A DNA stretch of 64,000 bases, from positions 1-64,000 of the forward strand of contig JAFPBO010000022.1 in NCBI GenBank assembly GCA_017390475.1. Direction: 5' to 3'. Every line of letters starts with the position of its first letter. The stretch's first letter is position 1. Origin of the DNA: Loktanella sp. (GTDB taxonomy: Bacteria; Pseudomonadota; Alphaproteobacteria; Rhodobacterales; Rhodobacteraceae). This document shows positions 39,795 to 49,184 of this stretch, piece after piece. The notes below the pieces were generated by a model, which did not search any database, was not told the DNA's origin, and saw only the letters and a program-made list of their open reading frames with translations. The translations under genes were made by a program, and so were the position numbers.

Positions 39795-41183
39795 ATGTCG
39801 CTGGATTACATCGTCAAGGATATCGCGCTGGCCGCTTATGGCCGCAAAGAGCTGGATATCGCCGAAACCGAAATGCCGGGCCTGATGGCCCTGCGCGAAG
39901 AATATGGCGCAGCCAAGCCCTTGGCTGGTGCGCGGATCGTCGGATCGCTGCATATGACGATCCAGACCGCGGTACTGATCGAAACGTTGAATGCGCTGGG
40001 TGCCGATGTGCGCTGGGCGTCCTGCAATATCTTTTCGACGCAAGACCACGCCGCCGCGGCGATTGCCGAAGGCGGCACGCCGGTCTTTGCGATCAAGGGC
40101 CAAAGCCTTGAGGAACACTGGGATTACCTCGATAAATCATTCCAGTTCCCCGAAGGTGCCAACATGATCCTCGACGATGGCGGCGATGCGACGCTTTACG
40201 TCCTGCTGGGAGCGCGCGCTGAGGCGGGCGAAGACATCATACCTGTGCCTGAATCCGAGGAAGAGGTCGTCATCAAGGCCCAGATCAAGAAACGCATGGC
40301 GCAAAGCCCCGGTTGGTTCACCAAGACCCGCGATGCGATCAAGGGCGTGTCAGAGGAAACGACGACCGGCGTGCATCGCCTTTATGATCTGCACAAGAAA
40401 GGCCTGCTGCCTTTCCCCGCGATCAACGTGAACGATTCTGTCACCAAGTCGAAATTTGACAATAAATACGGCTGCAAGGAATCGCTGGTTGACGGTATCC
40501 GTCGCGCAACTGATACCATGATGGCTGGTAAGGTCGCTGTCGTCTGCGGCTATGGCGATGTGGGCAAAGGATCGGCGGCGTCGCTGGCGGGCGCTGGTGC
40601 GCGCGTGAAAGTGACCGAGGTCGATCCGATCTGCGCCCTGCAAGCCGCGATGGACGGGTTTGAGGTCGTGGTGCTGGAGGATGTACTGGACAGTGCCGAT
40701 ATCTTCATCACAACGACCGGCAACCGCGACGTGATCCGGATCGAGCATATGCGCGAGATGAAGGATATGGCGATTGTGGGCAATATCGGCCATTTCGACA
40801 ATGAAATACAGGTCGCCGCGTTGAAAAATCACAAATGGACCAACATCAAAGAACAGGTCGACATGATCGAGATGCCATCTGGCAACCGTCTGATCCTGTT
40901 GTCCGAAGGGCGTCTGTTGAACCTTGGCAATGCCACAGGCCACCCGTCTTTCGTGATGTCGGCCTCCTTCACCAACCAGGTGCTGGCGCAGATCGAATTG
41001 TGGACTAAGGGCGAAGAGTATCAGCCCGGCGTCTACATCCTGCCCAAGGCGCTGGACGAAAAGGTCGCGCGTCTGCACCTGAAACGGATCGGCGTGAAAC
41101 TGACCGAATTGCGCAAGGATCAGGCGGATTACATCGGCGTCTCGGTCGAAGGGCCGTTCAAGCCGGAACATTACCGCTATTGA
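39795..41183 (+). CDS. ahcY: Adenosylhomocysteinase (SAH hydrolase)
   Basis: AhcY splits S-adenosylhomocysteine to adenosine and homocysteine with bound NAD, relieving inhibition of methyltransferases. The 462-residue protein has [16 protein letters not shown], the NAD loop [25 protein letters not shown] and the C-terminal [31 protein letters not shown] end (KPEHYRY). The conserved start is ATG 39795; the frame upstream of it is not coding. No SAH or SAM riboswitch could be recognised in the 5' region. A good terminator follows. Confidence 0.97.
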   Translation: MSLDYIVKDIALAAYGRKELDIAETEMPGLMALREEYGAAKPLAGARIVGSLHMTIQTAVLIETLNALGADVRWASCNIFSTQDHAAAAIAEGGTPVFAIKGQSLEEHWDYLDKSFQFPEGANMILDDGGDATLYVLLGARAEAGEDIIPVPESEEEVVIKAQIKKRMAQSPGWFTKTRDAIKGVSEETTTGVHRLYDLHKKGLLPFPAINVNDSVTKSKFDNKYGCKESLVDGIRRATDTMMAGKVAVVCGYGDVGKGSAASLAGAGARVKVTEVDPICALQAAMDGFEVVVLEDVLDSADIFITTTGNRDVIRIEHMREMKDMAIVGNIGHFDNEIQVAALKNHKWTNIKEQVDMIEMPSGNRLILLSEGRLLNLGNATGHPSFVMSASFTNQVLAQIELWTKGEEYQPGVYILPKALDEKVARLHLKRIGVKLTELRKDQADYIGVSVEGPFKPEHYRY

Positions 41184-41196
41184 CCCTGTAAAACGC

Positions 41197-41226
41197 AAAC
41201 GCCGCTGTCTACTCAGCGGCGTTTTT
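41197..41226 (+). terminator. Intrinsic terminator of ahcY
   Basis: A perfect 10-base stem AAACGCCGCT/AGCGGCGTTT with an 8-base loop ends in five T, 14 bases after the ahcY stop. Confidence 0.85.
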
Positions 41227-41240
41227 CGTTCAGGACGGTA

Positions 41241-41266
41241 AAAATGGCGCGGGTCTCACCCGCGCC
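41241..41266 (-). terminator. Intrinsic terminator of the outer-membrane barrel gene
   Basis: On the minus strand a perfect 9-base stem GGCGCGGGT/ACCCGCGCC with a 3-base loop is followed by ATTTTT, 25 bases past the stop codon of the barrel protein. It is convergent with the ahcY terminator. Confidence 0.8.
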
Positions 41267-41291
41267 AAATATGCTCATGATTCAGGCGGGA

Positions 41292-41879
41292 TCAGAATGT
41301 ATAGCCAACCCGCACGCGGAATGTGGTGACTTCGACGTTCAGAACATCATCGTCGAATTCGTGGTAAAGAACTTCTGCGCCGACCAGCAGATTGTTGTCG
41401 AACCGCATGTCATAGCCCGCGCCGATCAGATAACCGACACCGTCCTGAACAGCGAAATCCGCGCCCAGACCGGTTTTTGCATCCGGGATGACAGTATTGG
41501 TCGATGCACCGACAATACCGGCAACGCCATAAGCCAGACCATTGCCAACCGGCACACCGACCCGCGCCTTCAGCCGTGCGGTTGATTCGACCAGAACGCT
41601 GTCATCGCCAAGAATATCTTCACCGACACGGTAATTGGTGGCGTCAAAGTCAAATTCGGCACCATAAACGATGCCGCCCATCTGATAATTATACCCAGCA
41701 AACAAGCCGGTGGAATTGCCGTCACCTTCGAGTGCCAGATCACCCAGGGGTTTCACCTTCGCGTCGATGCTGGACCCACCAAAGGTCACACCACCGTAGG
41801 CGCCTGTCCAGTCTTGTGCGGTCACCGCGACCGGGGCCAGCACGATTGTGGCGGCAAGCAAAATCTTGTTCACTGTCAT
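41292..41879 (-). CDS. Outer-membrane beta-barrel protein (opacity-porin type)
   Basis: This 195-residue protein has a signal peptide (KILLAATIVLAPVAVTAQ, cleavage before DWTG) and then alternating strands of the small 8-stranded barrel type: WTGAYGGVTFGGS, TGLFAGYNYQ, YGAEFDFD. It closes with the aromatic end VGYTF recognised by the Bam machinery. The start at 41879 is chosen because the signal peptide begins there. It is a single-gene unit with its own terminator. A specific role such as adhesion cannot be read from the sequence. Confidence 0.82.
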   Translation of the reverse strand: MTVNKILLAATIVLAPVAVTAQDWTGAYGGVTFGGSSIDAKVKPLGDLALEGDGNSTGLFAGYNYQMGGIVYGAEFDFDATNYRVGEDILGDDSVLVESTARLKARVGVPVGNGLAYGVAGIVGASTNTVIPDAKTGLGADFAVQDGVGYLIGAGYDMRFDNNLLVGAEVLYHEFDDDVLNVEVTTFRVRVGYTF

Positions 41880-42062
41880 GAGATAGTCCTCTTTTAAAAT
41901 GGGTCTGAAACAACTTGAGTGTTTCAGCCACGAGGACCCATAGAGTGGAGTTTCAGTGCTCACGTTTACGTGATGATCTGGCCTGACTGGCGGGGCTGCC
42001 TTTGCGCGGAAGCCGGTCAGCATGATTGAATAGTTTTATGAAATTTTTCCGGGTTTTGAATT

Positions 42063-42090
42063 TTGCCAGTCGCCCAAGGCATGGTACAAA
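42063..42090 (+). promoter_or_regulatory. Candidate promoter of a small RNA
   Basis: TTGCCA (42063-42068) and TACAAA (42085-42090) are 16 bases apart and would start a transcript near 42097, about 95 bases before a strong plus-strand terminator. By eye only. Confidence 0.35.
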
Positions 42091-42096
42091 AAGCCA

Positions 42097-42192
42097 AGGC
42101 CAGTACGGCCCGGACCTGATACTTCAATTGCGTGTGGTGGCTTGGGAGCACGCGGGGTGAAAGAGGGTTCGGCGCGTGCCGGGCCCTCTTTT
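42097..42192 (+). ncRNA. Candidate small RNA gene of about 96 nt
   Basis: No open frame of note lies here, yet the stretch ends in a 14-bp hairpin at 42160-42191 (AAAGAGGG/CCCTCTTT outside, CGGC/GCCG inside) followed by TTTT. Two inner pairs are G-U in the plus-strand RNA but would be A-C mismatches in the minus-strand RNA, so the hairpin was probably selected on the plus strand. No plus-strand gene precedes it except ahcY, which has its own terminator. It matches no RNA family I can recall (SRP RNA, 6S and tmRNA were considered). Confidence 0.4.
42160..42192 (+). terminator. Strong orphan terminator
   Basis: An 8-bp outer stem, two G-U pairs and a 4-bp inner stem with a GCGT loop are followed by a T-run. 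It has no protein gene upstream on its strand and defines the 3' end of the small-RNA candidate. Confidence 0.65.
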
Positions 42193-42292
42193 GCAGGTGG
42201 TTATCTTGGGCATCATGCACGTGAAAGCGTCGGAACTTCCGGCGGGGATACTTGAACTCGGAAGATGAAATGCTGTGCCAGAGTGCAGTCGC

Positions 42293-42712
42293 TCAGCCCT
42301 CAGTTTCACCCATTTCGCAGATGATCTGCCATTCCTTTTCAGTGACCGGCTGGACCGACAGCCGTGCGCTTTTCACCAATGACATGTCCTGCAGGCGGGG
42401 ATCATCTTTGATCTGCGCCAATGTCACCGGTTTGGCAAAAGGCCGCACAGCCCGCACATCGACGCAATCCCAGCGTGGATCGTCTGTGGTGCTGTCGGGG
42501 TGGCTTTCGGCGCAGACTTCGACGATACCCACAATTTCCAGCCCGCTGCGGGAATGGTAAAAGAACCCCAGATCACCCTTTTTCATCGCGCGCATATTGT
42601 TGCGGGCCTGATAATTGCGCACGCCGTTCCATTCTTCGCCGGAGTCACCTTTGGCAACCTGTTGGTCCCAGCCCCAGACATCAGGTTCGGATTTGAACAG
42701 CCAATAGGCCAT
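42293..42712 (-). CDS. EVE domain-containing protein
   Basis: This 139-residue protein is a single EVE (PUA-like) domain of the thymocyte nuclear protein 1 type, thought to bind modified bases. Signatures are YWLFKSEPDVWGWDQ, WNGVRNYQARNNMR, MKKGDLGFFYHS and DPRWDCVDV. The start MAYWLFKSEP at 42712 shares one base with the stop of the upstream yciI-like gene (TGATG). Free-standing EVE proteins next to YciI-like genes are common in alphaproteobacteria; no restriction or defence genes are nearby. Confidence 0.9.
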   Translation of the reverse strand: MAYWLFKSEPDVWGWDQQVAKGDSGEEWNGVRNYQARNNMRAMKKGDLGFFYHSRSGLEIVGIVEVCAESHPDSTTDDPRWDCVDVRAVRPFAKPVTLAQIKDDPRLQDMSLVKSARLSVQPVTEKEWQIICEMGETEG

Positions 42713-42984
42713 CAGCCGATCACCTTTTTCCACGCGCTTAGCGTCACATCGCCGAACAGGCCTGCCTTGGCATAGGGATCATTGGCGGCCCAATCCTGCG
42801 CGGCGGCAAGATCGGGCAGTTCCAGCACGATCAGCGACCCGCACATCTGCCCGTCGGCATCCAATAGGGGCCCGGCGAATTCGACAACGCCGGTTTCGGC
42901 GACATAGGCCAGATGCGCCTCGCGGTTGTCCATCCGGACTTGCAAGGCACCGGCTTTGTCTTTGGCAAGCAGGGCAAAACGCAT
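42712..42984 (-). CDS. YciI family protein
   Basis: This 90-residue ferredoxin-like-fold protein of the YciI family has the conserved end LVLELPDLAAAQDWAANDPYAKAGLF-type segment (DPYAKAGLF) with the proposed His/Asp site near RMDNREAHLAYV. The biochemical role is unsettled. It is squeezed between gpsA (adjacent) and the EVE gene (overlap), so all three are probably on one mRNA. Confidence 0.88.
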   Translation of the reverse strand: MRFALLAKDKAGALQVRMDNREAHLAYVAETGVVEFAGPLLDADGQMCGSLIVLELPDLAAAQDWAANDPYAKAGLFGDVTLSAWKKVIG

Positions 42985-43947
42985 CTATTCTTCCTTCAAT
43001 GGGCGCGACAGCAGGGCGTGCAGCGCGGTTTTCACATCTTTCTGGCCCGTCGCAAGATCAGCGACAACGGTGCATATCGGCAGGTCGATGTCCAGATCCC
43101 GCGCCATCTGGCGCAGCGCGCGCGCGGTGGCGGCACCTTCAACCGTGGTACCGGTGTCAAAAGACTGCCCGGCGCCGAGAGCCTTGCCATAACGGTAGTT
43201 GCGCGACAAGTCCGACGTGCAGGTCAGCACCAGATCACCCAGCCCTGAAAGCCCCGCCAACGTGTCTGCCCGCCCGCCCAGCAATGTCACCAGCCGCTGC
43301 ATCTCGGTAAACCCTCGCGCGATCAGCGCGGCGCGCGCGCTGTCGCCTAGACCTGCGCCTATGGTGACACCTGCCGCGATGGCGATGACATTCTTCAACG
43401 CCCCCCCCAGTTCTGCCCCGGTGACATCGGTCGTCCGATACAGCCGCAGGACCGGCGTCGACAGGATCTGTTGCAGCATCGCGCCACAAAGGTCATCCGC
43501 ACAGCCGAGGGTCAGTGCCGTGGGTAAACCGCGCGCGATATCGGCGGCGAAGCTGGGCCCGGTCAAGACCGCGACCTGCGCCTGTGGCACCATTTTGCCA
43601 ATCGTGCTGGCTGGTCCCGTCATCTTATGCAGGTCGATCCCTTTACAGCAGGCGACCAGAGCTTTGCCGCCAAGCCGCGCGCCGTGATCTGTCAGAAACG
43701 GGACGAGCGCTTGGGCGGGGATCGCCAGAAGCACGGTGTCACAGGCAAAAACCGAGTCCAGATCGGCGCAAACCGTGATTTTCTCTGGCAAGGTCACGCC
43801 CGGCAGGCGCGGGTTGGTTCGCTTTTCCTGCATCTGCGCCACAGCCGCTGGATCGCGTGCCCAAAGCACCACATGCCTGCCATCCATCGCCAAAGCGACG
43901 CCCAGTGCCGTGCCGAATGCGCCGCCGCCAATGATGCCGACCTTCAT
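42985..43947 (-). CDS. gpsA: NAD(P)-dependent glycerol-3-phosphate dehydrogenase GpsA
   Basis: GpsA reduces dihydroxyacetone phosphate to sn-glycerol-3-phosphate for phospholipid synthesis. The 320-residue protein has the Rossmann loop [12 protein letters not shown] at residues 5-16, [20 protein letters not shown] and the catalytic lysine region [13 protein letters not shown]. The start overlaps the tsaD stop by four bases, making a tsaD-gpsA-yciI-EVE run. Confidence 0.96.
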   Translation of the reverse strand: MKVGIIGGGAFGTALGVALAMDGRHVVLWARDPAAVAQMQEKRTNPRLPGVTLPEKITVCADLDSVFACDTVLLAIPAQALVPFLTDHGARLGGKALVACCKGIDLHKMTGPASTIGKMVPQAQVAVLTGPSFAADIARGLPTALTLGCADDLCGAMLQQILSTPVLRLYRTTDVTGAELGGALKNVIAIAAGVTIGAGLGDSARAALIARGFTEMQRLVTLLGGRADTLAGLSGLGDLVLTCTSDLSRNYRYGKALGAGQSFDTGTTVEGAATARALRQMARDLDIDLPICTVVADLATGQKDVKTALHALLSRPLKEE

Positions 43948-45026
43948 GCTTTGGCCCCTTTTTTGCCGGACCCCAGCATGGGTGTGGCGGATTTATCCAA
44001 TGGCCAGCGGGGCCGGGCCGACAGGCTCAGATCATCGCGCTGTCCGCAGGCTAGAAGTTCTGCCCCCGCATAGGCGATCATCGCCGCGTTATCGGTGCAG
44101 AGCGCCAAGGGAGGTGCGATAAATTCGGTGCCTGACCCGGCACAAAGCTGCATCAGACGCGCCCGGATCACCTTGTTCGCCGCAACCCCGCCTGCAATCG
44201 CAAAGCAGGGTTTTGCGGGGTTGATCGCCAGATAGATCGCCAGCGCGCGCCGGGTCTTTTCGACCAGCACATCGGCGACAGCGGCCTGAAATGACGCGCT
44301 CAGATCCGCCTGATCCTGCCGGGTCAGCCCGCCCTGGGCTGCAATCACGCTGTCACGTGCGCGCAACATCGCGGTTTTCAGCCCGGAAAACGACATGTCG
44401 CAGCCCGACTGATTCAGCAAGGGACGCGGCAGATCGAACGCTTTCGGATCGCCATCCGTTCCGGCGGTTTCAACCGCAGGCCCCCCCGGTTGTGCCAGAC
44501 CCAGAATGCGCGCGGTCTTGTCAAAGGCTTCACCCGGTGCGTCGTCAATCGTGCCACCCAGTCGCTGATACTGGTCCGGTCCCGCGACGATAAGAAACTG
44601 GCAATGACCGCCCGACACAAGCAACATGAGATACGGATAGGCGACCTGATCCGTCAGCCGCGGTGTCAGCGCATGCCCTGCCAGATGGTTAACCCCGATC
44701 AGAGGCAGGCCGGTCGCCGCCACCAGTCCTTTGGCGCACATCACGCCTGACAGGACACCGCCGATCAGCCCCGGCCCCGCGGTGACGGCGATCGCGTCTA
44801 CTTCCGCAAGGGTCAGCTTGGCAGCAGCCAAAGCCTCTTCAATACAATGATCCAGCTTTTCGGCATGGGCACGGGCCGCGACCTCTGGCACGACACCACC
44901 GAAATCAGCGTGCAGCGCGGTCTGGCCATAGACGACGGATGACAGGACCTCATGCCCGCAGACGATTGCGGCGGCTGTATCGTCGCAGCTGCTTTCGATG
45001 CCAAGAATGGTCAGCGCCTGCGCCAT
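43944..45026 (-). CDS. tsaD: tRNA threonylcarbamoyladenosine synthase subunit TsaD
   Basis: TsaD transfers the threonylcarbamoyl group to A37 of ANN-decoding tRNAs. The 360-residue ASKHA-fold protein has the start [16 protein letters not shown], the metal-binding HLAGHA motif, SGGHCQFL and a later [16 protein letters not shown] 45026 is the family start; the open frame upstream of it is not conserved. It is divergent from hemD with 69 bases between starts. Confidence 0.96.
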   Translation of the reverse strand: MAQALTILGIESSCDDTAAAIVCGHEVLSSVVYGQTALHADFGGVVPEVAARAHAEKLDHCIEEALAAAKLTLAEVDAIAVTAGPGLIGGVLSGVMCAKGLVAATGLPLIGVNHLAGHALTPRLTDQVAYPYLMLLVSGGHCQFLIVAGPDQYQRLGGTIDDAPGEAFDKTARILGLAQPGGPAVETAGTDGDPKAFDLPRPLLNQSGCDMSFSGLKTAMLRARDSVIAAQGGLTRQDQADLSASFQAAVADVLVEKTRRALAIYLAINPAKPCFAIAGGVAANKVIRARLMQLCAGSGTEFIAPPLALCTDNAAMIAYAGAELLACGQRDDLSLSARPRWPLDKSATPMLGSGKKGAKA

Positions 45027-45095
45027 GCATTGATCCTGTTGCGTGTTTGTCAAACGCAGGTAACACTGCACCAGCCTGCAAACAATGGGATGCCA

Positions 45096-45812
45096 ATGAC
45101 GCCTGTGCTGATCCTGACCCGCCCCGCCGCGCAGGCAGAGGCTTTTGCCGCGGAAATCCGGGCGCTATGGGCCGGTTCTGTGCGGATCATCTTGTCGCCG
45201 TTGTTGGAAATCGTGCCACTGACAGTCAGCGACGACCTGTCGGCTGTGAACGGAGTGATTTTCACTTCTGGCCATGGGGTTGCGGCATGTGCGACGGCCA
45301 ATCTGCCGTCTGGGCTGCCTGCCTGGTGCGTCGGGGACAAGACCGCACAACTTGCCGCTGAAGCAGGGTTTGACGCTATTGCAGGTCCCGGTGATGCGGC
45401 CCGACTGGTGGAAAAAATCATCGGCCGCCGCCCACAAGGACCACTTGCCCACCTGCGTGGCCGGCATACACGTGGCGACGTTACCGAAAAGCTGACCAGC
45501 GCTGGTATCAGCTGCATTGATGTTGTGGCTTATGACCAACGCGCACAATCGCTGAGCGACGAGGCCCTTAATGCGCTGCACGGCACGGTGCCGGTCATCA
45601 TGCCCTTGTTTTCCCCGCGAACTGCCACCATTCTGTCTGAACAAGGGCCGTTTTCCGCCCCGGTGCAATTGATCGTGATCAGCACTGCTGTGCAGGCTGC
45701 TGCGGCAGCGCTTCGTGTGAAAAGCGTAAGTGTGGCCGCGACGCCGGATGCCGCAGCGATGACTGTGGCAACCCTGAAACGGTTGAGCGCGGTGGCTGAA
45801 TGGGTGGCATGA
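45096..45812 (+). CDS. hemD: Uroporphyrinogen-III synthase HemD
   Basis: HemD closes and flips ring D of hydroxymethylbilane to make uroporphyrinogen III. The 238-residue protein is poorly conserved in general, but [17 protein letters not shown], the VIFTSGHGV segment and VVAYDQRAQ are typical. ATG 45096 follows GGGA by five bases. Its place directly before mic60 and hemY is the standard alphaproteobacterial order and supports the call. Confidence 0.9.
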   Translation: MTPVLILTRPAAQAEAFAAEIRALWAGSVRIILSPLLEIVPLTVSDDLSAVNGVIFTSGHGVAACATANLPSGLPAWCVGDKTAQLAAEAGFDAIAGPGDAARLVEKIIGRRPQGPLAHLRGRHTRGDVTEKLTSAGISCIDVVAYDQRAQSLSDEALNALHGTVPVIMPLFSPRTATILSEQGPFSAPVQLIVISTAVQAAAAALRVKSVSVAATPDAAAMTVATLKRLSAVAEWVA

Positions 45813-45879
45813 TCCGGCCATTACTTGAGGACGGGTGGCAGGCGGGCTAAGCTGCCTTACATGATCGTAAGACAGGTGG

Positions 45880-47109
45880 ATGATTGAAAAGGGGCGAACA
45901 TTGGTGAAACAACCTGCCAAAAGGCCCCGCGCCACGGCCAAGACCGCAAAAAAGGCGGGCGATTCACGCCCGGCTGACGAATCGACAGTGATTGCGACCC
46001 CGGTCGCTGATGTGATTCCGCCCGAAATCCATGCCAAGGCGGCCACGCCTCTCATGCCTCCCGAGGCAGCGCCGCAATCTGCTGATCCGGCGCCAAAAAT
46101 TGCTGATACTGTGCCTGAACCCGTACCCGCCAAGGCCACCTCCGCATCGCAGAAACCGCGCAATGCGTTTGTGCCGCTGCTTTTGGGCGGTGTCGTCGCC
46201 GGGGCTATTGGTTTCGCAGTGGCCGGTGTCATCCTACCTGCGGCAGAGAATGATCTTGATACACTGATTGCCGCACAAGAAGCGCGCATCACCGCCTTGC
46301 AGCAAGAAGTCGCCGCGCAGGAACCCGTGGATCTTGCGCCTGTGACCGCTGCACAATCTGACCTTTTTGCGCAACTGGCCAGTTTGCAGGATGATCTGAC
46401 AGCGCTCCGCACCGATCTGGAGGATCGGATTGCAGCCCTCGAAGCCGGGCCACCCGCCCAAGATGGGGTGGTCATGCCTGATACCGCCGGTTTCGAAGCA
46501 GAGATTGACGCGTTGCGTGCGCAATTGGCTGACATGACCGATATCGCCCGGACAGAACTGGACGCCGCGCGCAGTGAAGCCGCCGCAATCGAGGAAAACG
46601 CCGCCGCTGCAGCACGCAATGCCGCCGCGCGCGCCGCCCTTGCCCGGTTGCAGACCAGCCTTGAAACCGGTGCGCCGCTGGGTGCCGCCCTGAATGATCT
46701 GGAAGACGTGCTGGACGGTCCCGCCCCTGACGCCTTGCTGGCGGCCCAGGATGGTGTGCCGACTTTGGCAGCCTTGCAGGAAAGTTTCCCCGATTACGCC
46801 CGTGCCGCGCTGACCACTGCCCGTGCGGAAGGCGTGGCAGGTGAAGATGATTCCGGCGTGGCGGCGTTTTTACGTAACCAATTTGCGGTGCGGTCGGTCA
46901 ATCCGCGCGATGGCGACACCGCCGATGCAGTTCTGTCGCGGGCGCAGGCCGCAGTGCGTAGTGGGCGTCTTGCAGACGCGTTGTCCGAAATCACCGCCTT
47001 GCCCGAGGTCGCGCGTGCCGAAATGTCAGACTGGATCGCGAATGCCGAATTGCGCGCCGATGCCGTCGCCGCGATTGACACCCTTGCCACATCCCTGCGT
47101 GATAACTGA
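45880..47109 (+). CDS. Mitofilin (Mic60)-like inner-membrane protein
   Basis: This 409-residue protein has a Pro/Ala-rich cytoplasmic start, one membrane helix at about 97-119, a long periplasmic coiled coil (about 125-270) and a C-terminal mitofilin-type domain (VAAFLRNQFAVRSVNPRDGD, then ALSEITALPE). Alphaproteobacterial Mic60 homologues between hemD and hemY are the bacterial relatives of the mitochondrial cristae protein and shape inner membranes. The start is not certain: TTG 45901 or GTG 45904 after AAGGGG are alternatives to ATG 45880. Confidence 0.88.
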   Translation: MIEKGRTLVKQPAKRPRATAKTAKKAGDSRPADESTVIATPVADVIPPEIHAKAATPLMPPEAAPQSADPAPKIADTVPEPVPAKATSASQKPRNAFVPLLLGGVVAGAIGFAVAGVILPAAENDLDTLIAAQEARITALQQEVAAQEPVDLAPVTAAQSDLFAQLASLQDDLTALRTDLEDRIAALEAGPPAQDGVVMPDTAGFEAEIDALRAQLADMTDIARTELDAARSEAAAIEENAAAAARNAAARAALARLQTSLETGAPLGAALNDLEDVLDGPAPDALLAAQDGVPTLAALQESFPDYARAALTTARAEGVAGEDDSGVAAFLRNQFAVRSVNPRDGDTADAVLSRAQAAVRSGRLADALSEITALPEVARAEMSDWIANAELRADAVAAIDTLATSLRDN

Positions 47110-47120
47110 AAGCGATAGCA

Positions 47121-48560
47121 ATGCTCTGGTCTTTGATAAAAATCACCGCTTTCATTCTGTCAGTCACCGCGCTGACCTATGGCGCGACGATGCTTTACGA
47201 TGTCGACGGTGGCGCGACGATCACCGTAGCCGGGATCGAATTCACGCTGACGACGCTTGAAATGGTCTTTATGTTCGTCGCATTGATCGTCGCGGTCTGG
47301 CTCGGGCTGCGCCTGCTGGCGCTGCTGGTGGCGACCTTCCATTTCCTGAACGGCGATGAAACCGCGATTTCACGTTATTTCGACCGTAACCGCGAACGCA
47401 AAGGTTACGAAGCTTTGTCAGAGGGAATGATGGCGCTAGCCTCTGGCGAAGGGCATCTGGCGATGACCAAAGCCGCGCGCGCCGAAAAATACCTTGGCCA
47501 ACCGCAATTGACCAATCTGCTGACAGCCCAAGCGGCAGAGATGACCGGCGATCGGCGCAAGGCGGAGATGACCTATAAAAAACTGTTGGCTGATGACCGC
47601 ACCCGTTTTGTGGGAATCCGCGGCATCCTGAAACAAAAGCTGGCCGATGGTGATACAGAGACAGCGCTGAAACTGGCGCAGAAGGCTTTCGCGCTGAAGC
47701 CGAAACATGTCGAAACACAAGATGTTCTGCTGCAATTGCAGGCCGAGAAAGCCGACTGGAAAGGCGCGCGCCAGACTCTGGGGGCAAAGCTGAAATCGGG
47801 CAGCCTGCCACGCGATGTGCACAAGCGGCGCGATGCTGTACTGGCCCTGTCGGAGGCCCGCGATATCCTTGACGAAGGCAACACAATCGAAGCCCGCGAG
47901 GCGGCAATCGAGGCAAATAAATTGTCGCCCGACCTGATCCCGGCGGCGGTGATGGCGGCGCGCGGCTATATTGCGCAGGGATCAAACCGGTACGCGACCC
48001 GGGTTCTGACCAAGGCATGGAACGTCCATCCCCATCCTGATCTGGCAGCTGCTTTTGCAGAAATCGTACCGGATGAAACACCAGAGGCGCGGCTGAAGCG
48101 GTTCAAGAGTCTGACTAAATCCACCCCGGACGACCCTGAAACCAGGATGCTGATGGCTGAACTACACATCGCTGCCGAGGATTTTCCCGCCGCACGTCGC
48201 GATATTGCAGAGCTGGTCGTAACTGACCCGACTGCCCGCAGCCTGACCTTGATGGCGGCGATCGAACGAGGCGCCGGTGTGGACGATTTTACCGTACGTG
48301 GCTGGCTGACCCGTGCCTTGTCGGCACCACGCGGTCCACAATGGATATGCGAGAACTGTCAGCATATCCACGCAAGCTGGGGCCCGACCTGCCAGAATTG
48401 CGGGGCTTTCGACACGTTGTCGTGGAAGCGCCCGCCTGCCGACAGCCCGATGCCAGGCGGTGCCGAAATGTTGCCCCTGATCATTGGCCCGGAGCCTGCG
48501 ACGGCCGAGGATCTGTTGATATCGGACGCAGAGACCGTCCCCGAGGCCACCGAAAAATAG
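47121..48560 (+). CDS. hemY: HemY-type TPR protein with C-terminal zinc ribbon
   Basis: This 479-residue protein has two N-terminal membrane segments (about 3-22 and 46-70), then a HemY_N and TPR region with helical repeats. At the C-terminus it carries four cysteines, C410, C413, C424 and C427 (ICENCQ and TCQNCG), as in a rubredoxin-like zinc ribbon. That ribbon resembles the C-terminal one of LapB/YciM. The heme-related role of this HemY is inferred from position and is not the protoporphyrinogen oxidase also called HemY. It follows mic60 after 11 bases. Confidence 0.88.
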   Translation: MLWSLIKITAFILSVTALTYGATMLYDVDGGATITVAGIEFTLTTLEMVFMFVALIVAVWLGLRLLALLVATFHFLNGDETAISRYFDRNRERKGYEALSEGMMALASGEGHLAMTKAARAEKYLGQPQLTNLLTAQAAEMTGDRRKAEMTYKKLLADDRTRFVGIRGILKQKLADGDTETALKLAQKAFALKPKHVETQDVLLQLQAEKADWKGARQTLGAKLKSGSLPRDVHKRRDAVLALSEARDILDEGNTIEAREAAIEANKLSPDLIPAAVMAARGYIAQGSNRYATRVLTKAWNVHPHPDLAAAFAEIVPDETPEARLKRFKSLTKSTPDDPETRMLMAELHIAAEDFPAARRDIAELVVTDPTARSLTLMAAIERGAGVDDFTVRGWLTRALSAPRGPQWICENCQHIHASWGPTCQNCGAFDTLSWKRPPADSPMPGGAEMLPLIIGPEPATAEDLLISDAETVPEATEK

Positions 48561-48604
48561 CACTTTCCGGGCGCTGATCACAATGCTATCACCCGCCCCG
48601 GTAC

Positions 48605-48680
48605 GCCGCTGTAGCTCAGCTGGTAGAGCACGTCATTCGTAATGATGGGGTCGGGGGTTCGAGTCCCTTCAGCGGCACCA
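48605..48680 (+). tRNA. tRNA-Thr (CGT)
   Basis: The 76-base gene folds as a full cloverleaf: acceptor stem GCCGCTG/CAGCGGC, D arm GCTC...GAGC, anticodon loop TTCGTAA with anticodon CGT, T arm with GGTTCGAGTCC and an encoded CCA end. Anticodon CGT reads ACG threonine codons. Confidence 0.95.
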
Positions 48681-49184
48681 ATAAAATCAAGGTGTGAGTC
48701 AGGCGCGGCTTGGCCCCATTTTTCCGTGGAAGCACATGGGAACCACCGTGTAACTGAGCTTGAGAACTCTCCAGCCACGCCACAGCCAAGCAAGCGTGTG
48801 GACACCTTGGAAAGTCGAAGCTGCTCCTCTTACATTTAGTTCTCGTTCTTCTCTTGGCTCGGGTGGCGCGGCTGTGGTCTGAGGTTGGCTTTCGGACGAC
48901 GATGCCTCGGCCACCGGTGGCGTGCTGCCGAATGATGAAGCGCCCGAAAGGATATCCGCGACCTGCCGCTTGCCGAATAGGCATGCGACCACAAGCGGGC
49001 TTTCCGTCAGGGGTCTTGGGCGGGATCACGTATGGTCGAAACCAAACCCGTCAGGCTCTTCCTCTTAGTCCGAAGCTTGCCAGCCCTTTCGCAAATGAAG
49101 ACTGTGCAAAACCGGCAGTTGCTTCTGGCGGTGCCGTATATCAGAATTGAGACACGAGGCACATGATGTAGACGGGGGCAGGTG
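48681..49184. other. About 500 bp without a recognisable gene after tRNA-Thr
   Basis: No open frame here has family-like composition; minus-strand frames that enter the tRNA end in the familiar artefact GLEPPTPSLRMTCS. The composition differs from coding neighbours. Regions 3' of tRNA genes are frequent integration sites, but no repeat of the tRNA end, integrase or attachment core was found. The right end must hold the promoter of the XRE regulator. Confidence 0.4.

Larger units (their letters stand above)
41880..42292. other. Long intergenic region with a candidate small RNA
   Basis: About 410 bases without a protein gene separate the divergently placed barrel gene and the end of the EVE-domain gene. 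The part next to the barrel gene must hold its promoter and long 5' leader. The right half holds a promoter-like pair and a strong terminator on the plus strand, annotated separately as a small-RNA candidate. Confidence 0.5.

Noticed and set aside
42061..42192. SRP RNA gene in the candidate small-RNA region
   Set aside because: A short match to the SRP sequence TCAGGTCCGG exists only on the opposite strand, and the GGAAG/GCAGCC core is missing.
42293..42712. EVE-domain gene as part of a defence system
   Set aside because: Its neighbours are yciI, gpsA and tsaD; no restriction, McrB-like or other defence partner is near.
45165..46619. A 484-codon minus-strand frame over hemD and mic60
   Set aside because: Ala/Ser/Arg-rich shadow of the real genes on the plus strand.
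48616..49029. Minus-strand frame running into the tRNA, ending GLEPPTPSLRMTCS
   Set aside because: This peptide is a known artefact of translating a tRNA gene backwards; the rest shows no family.
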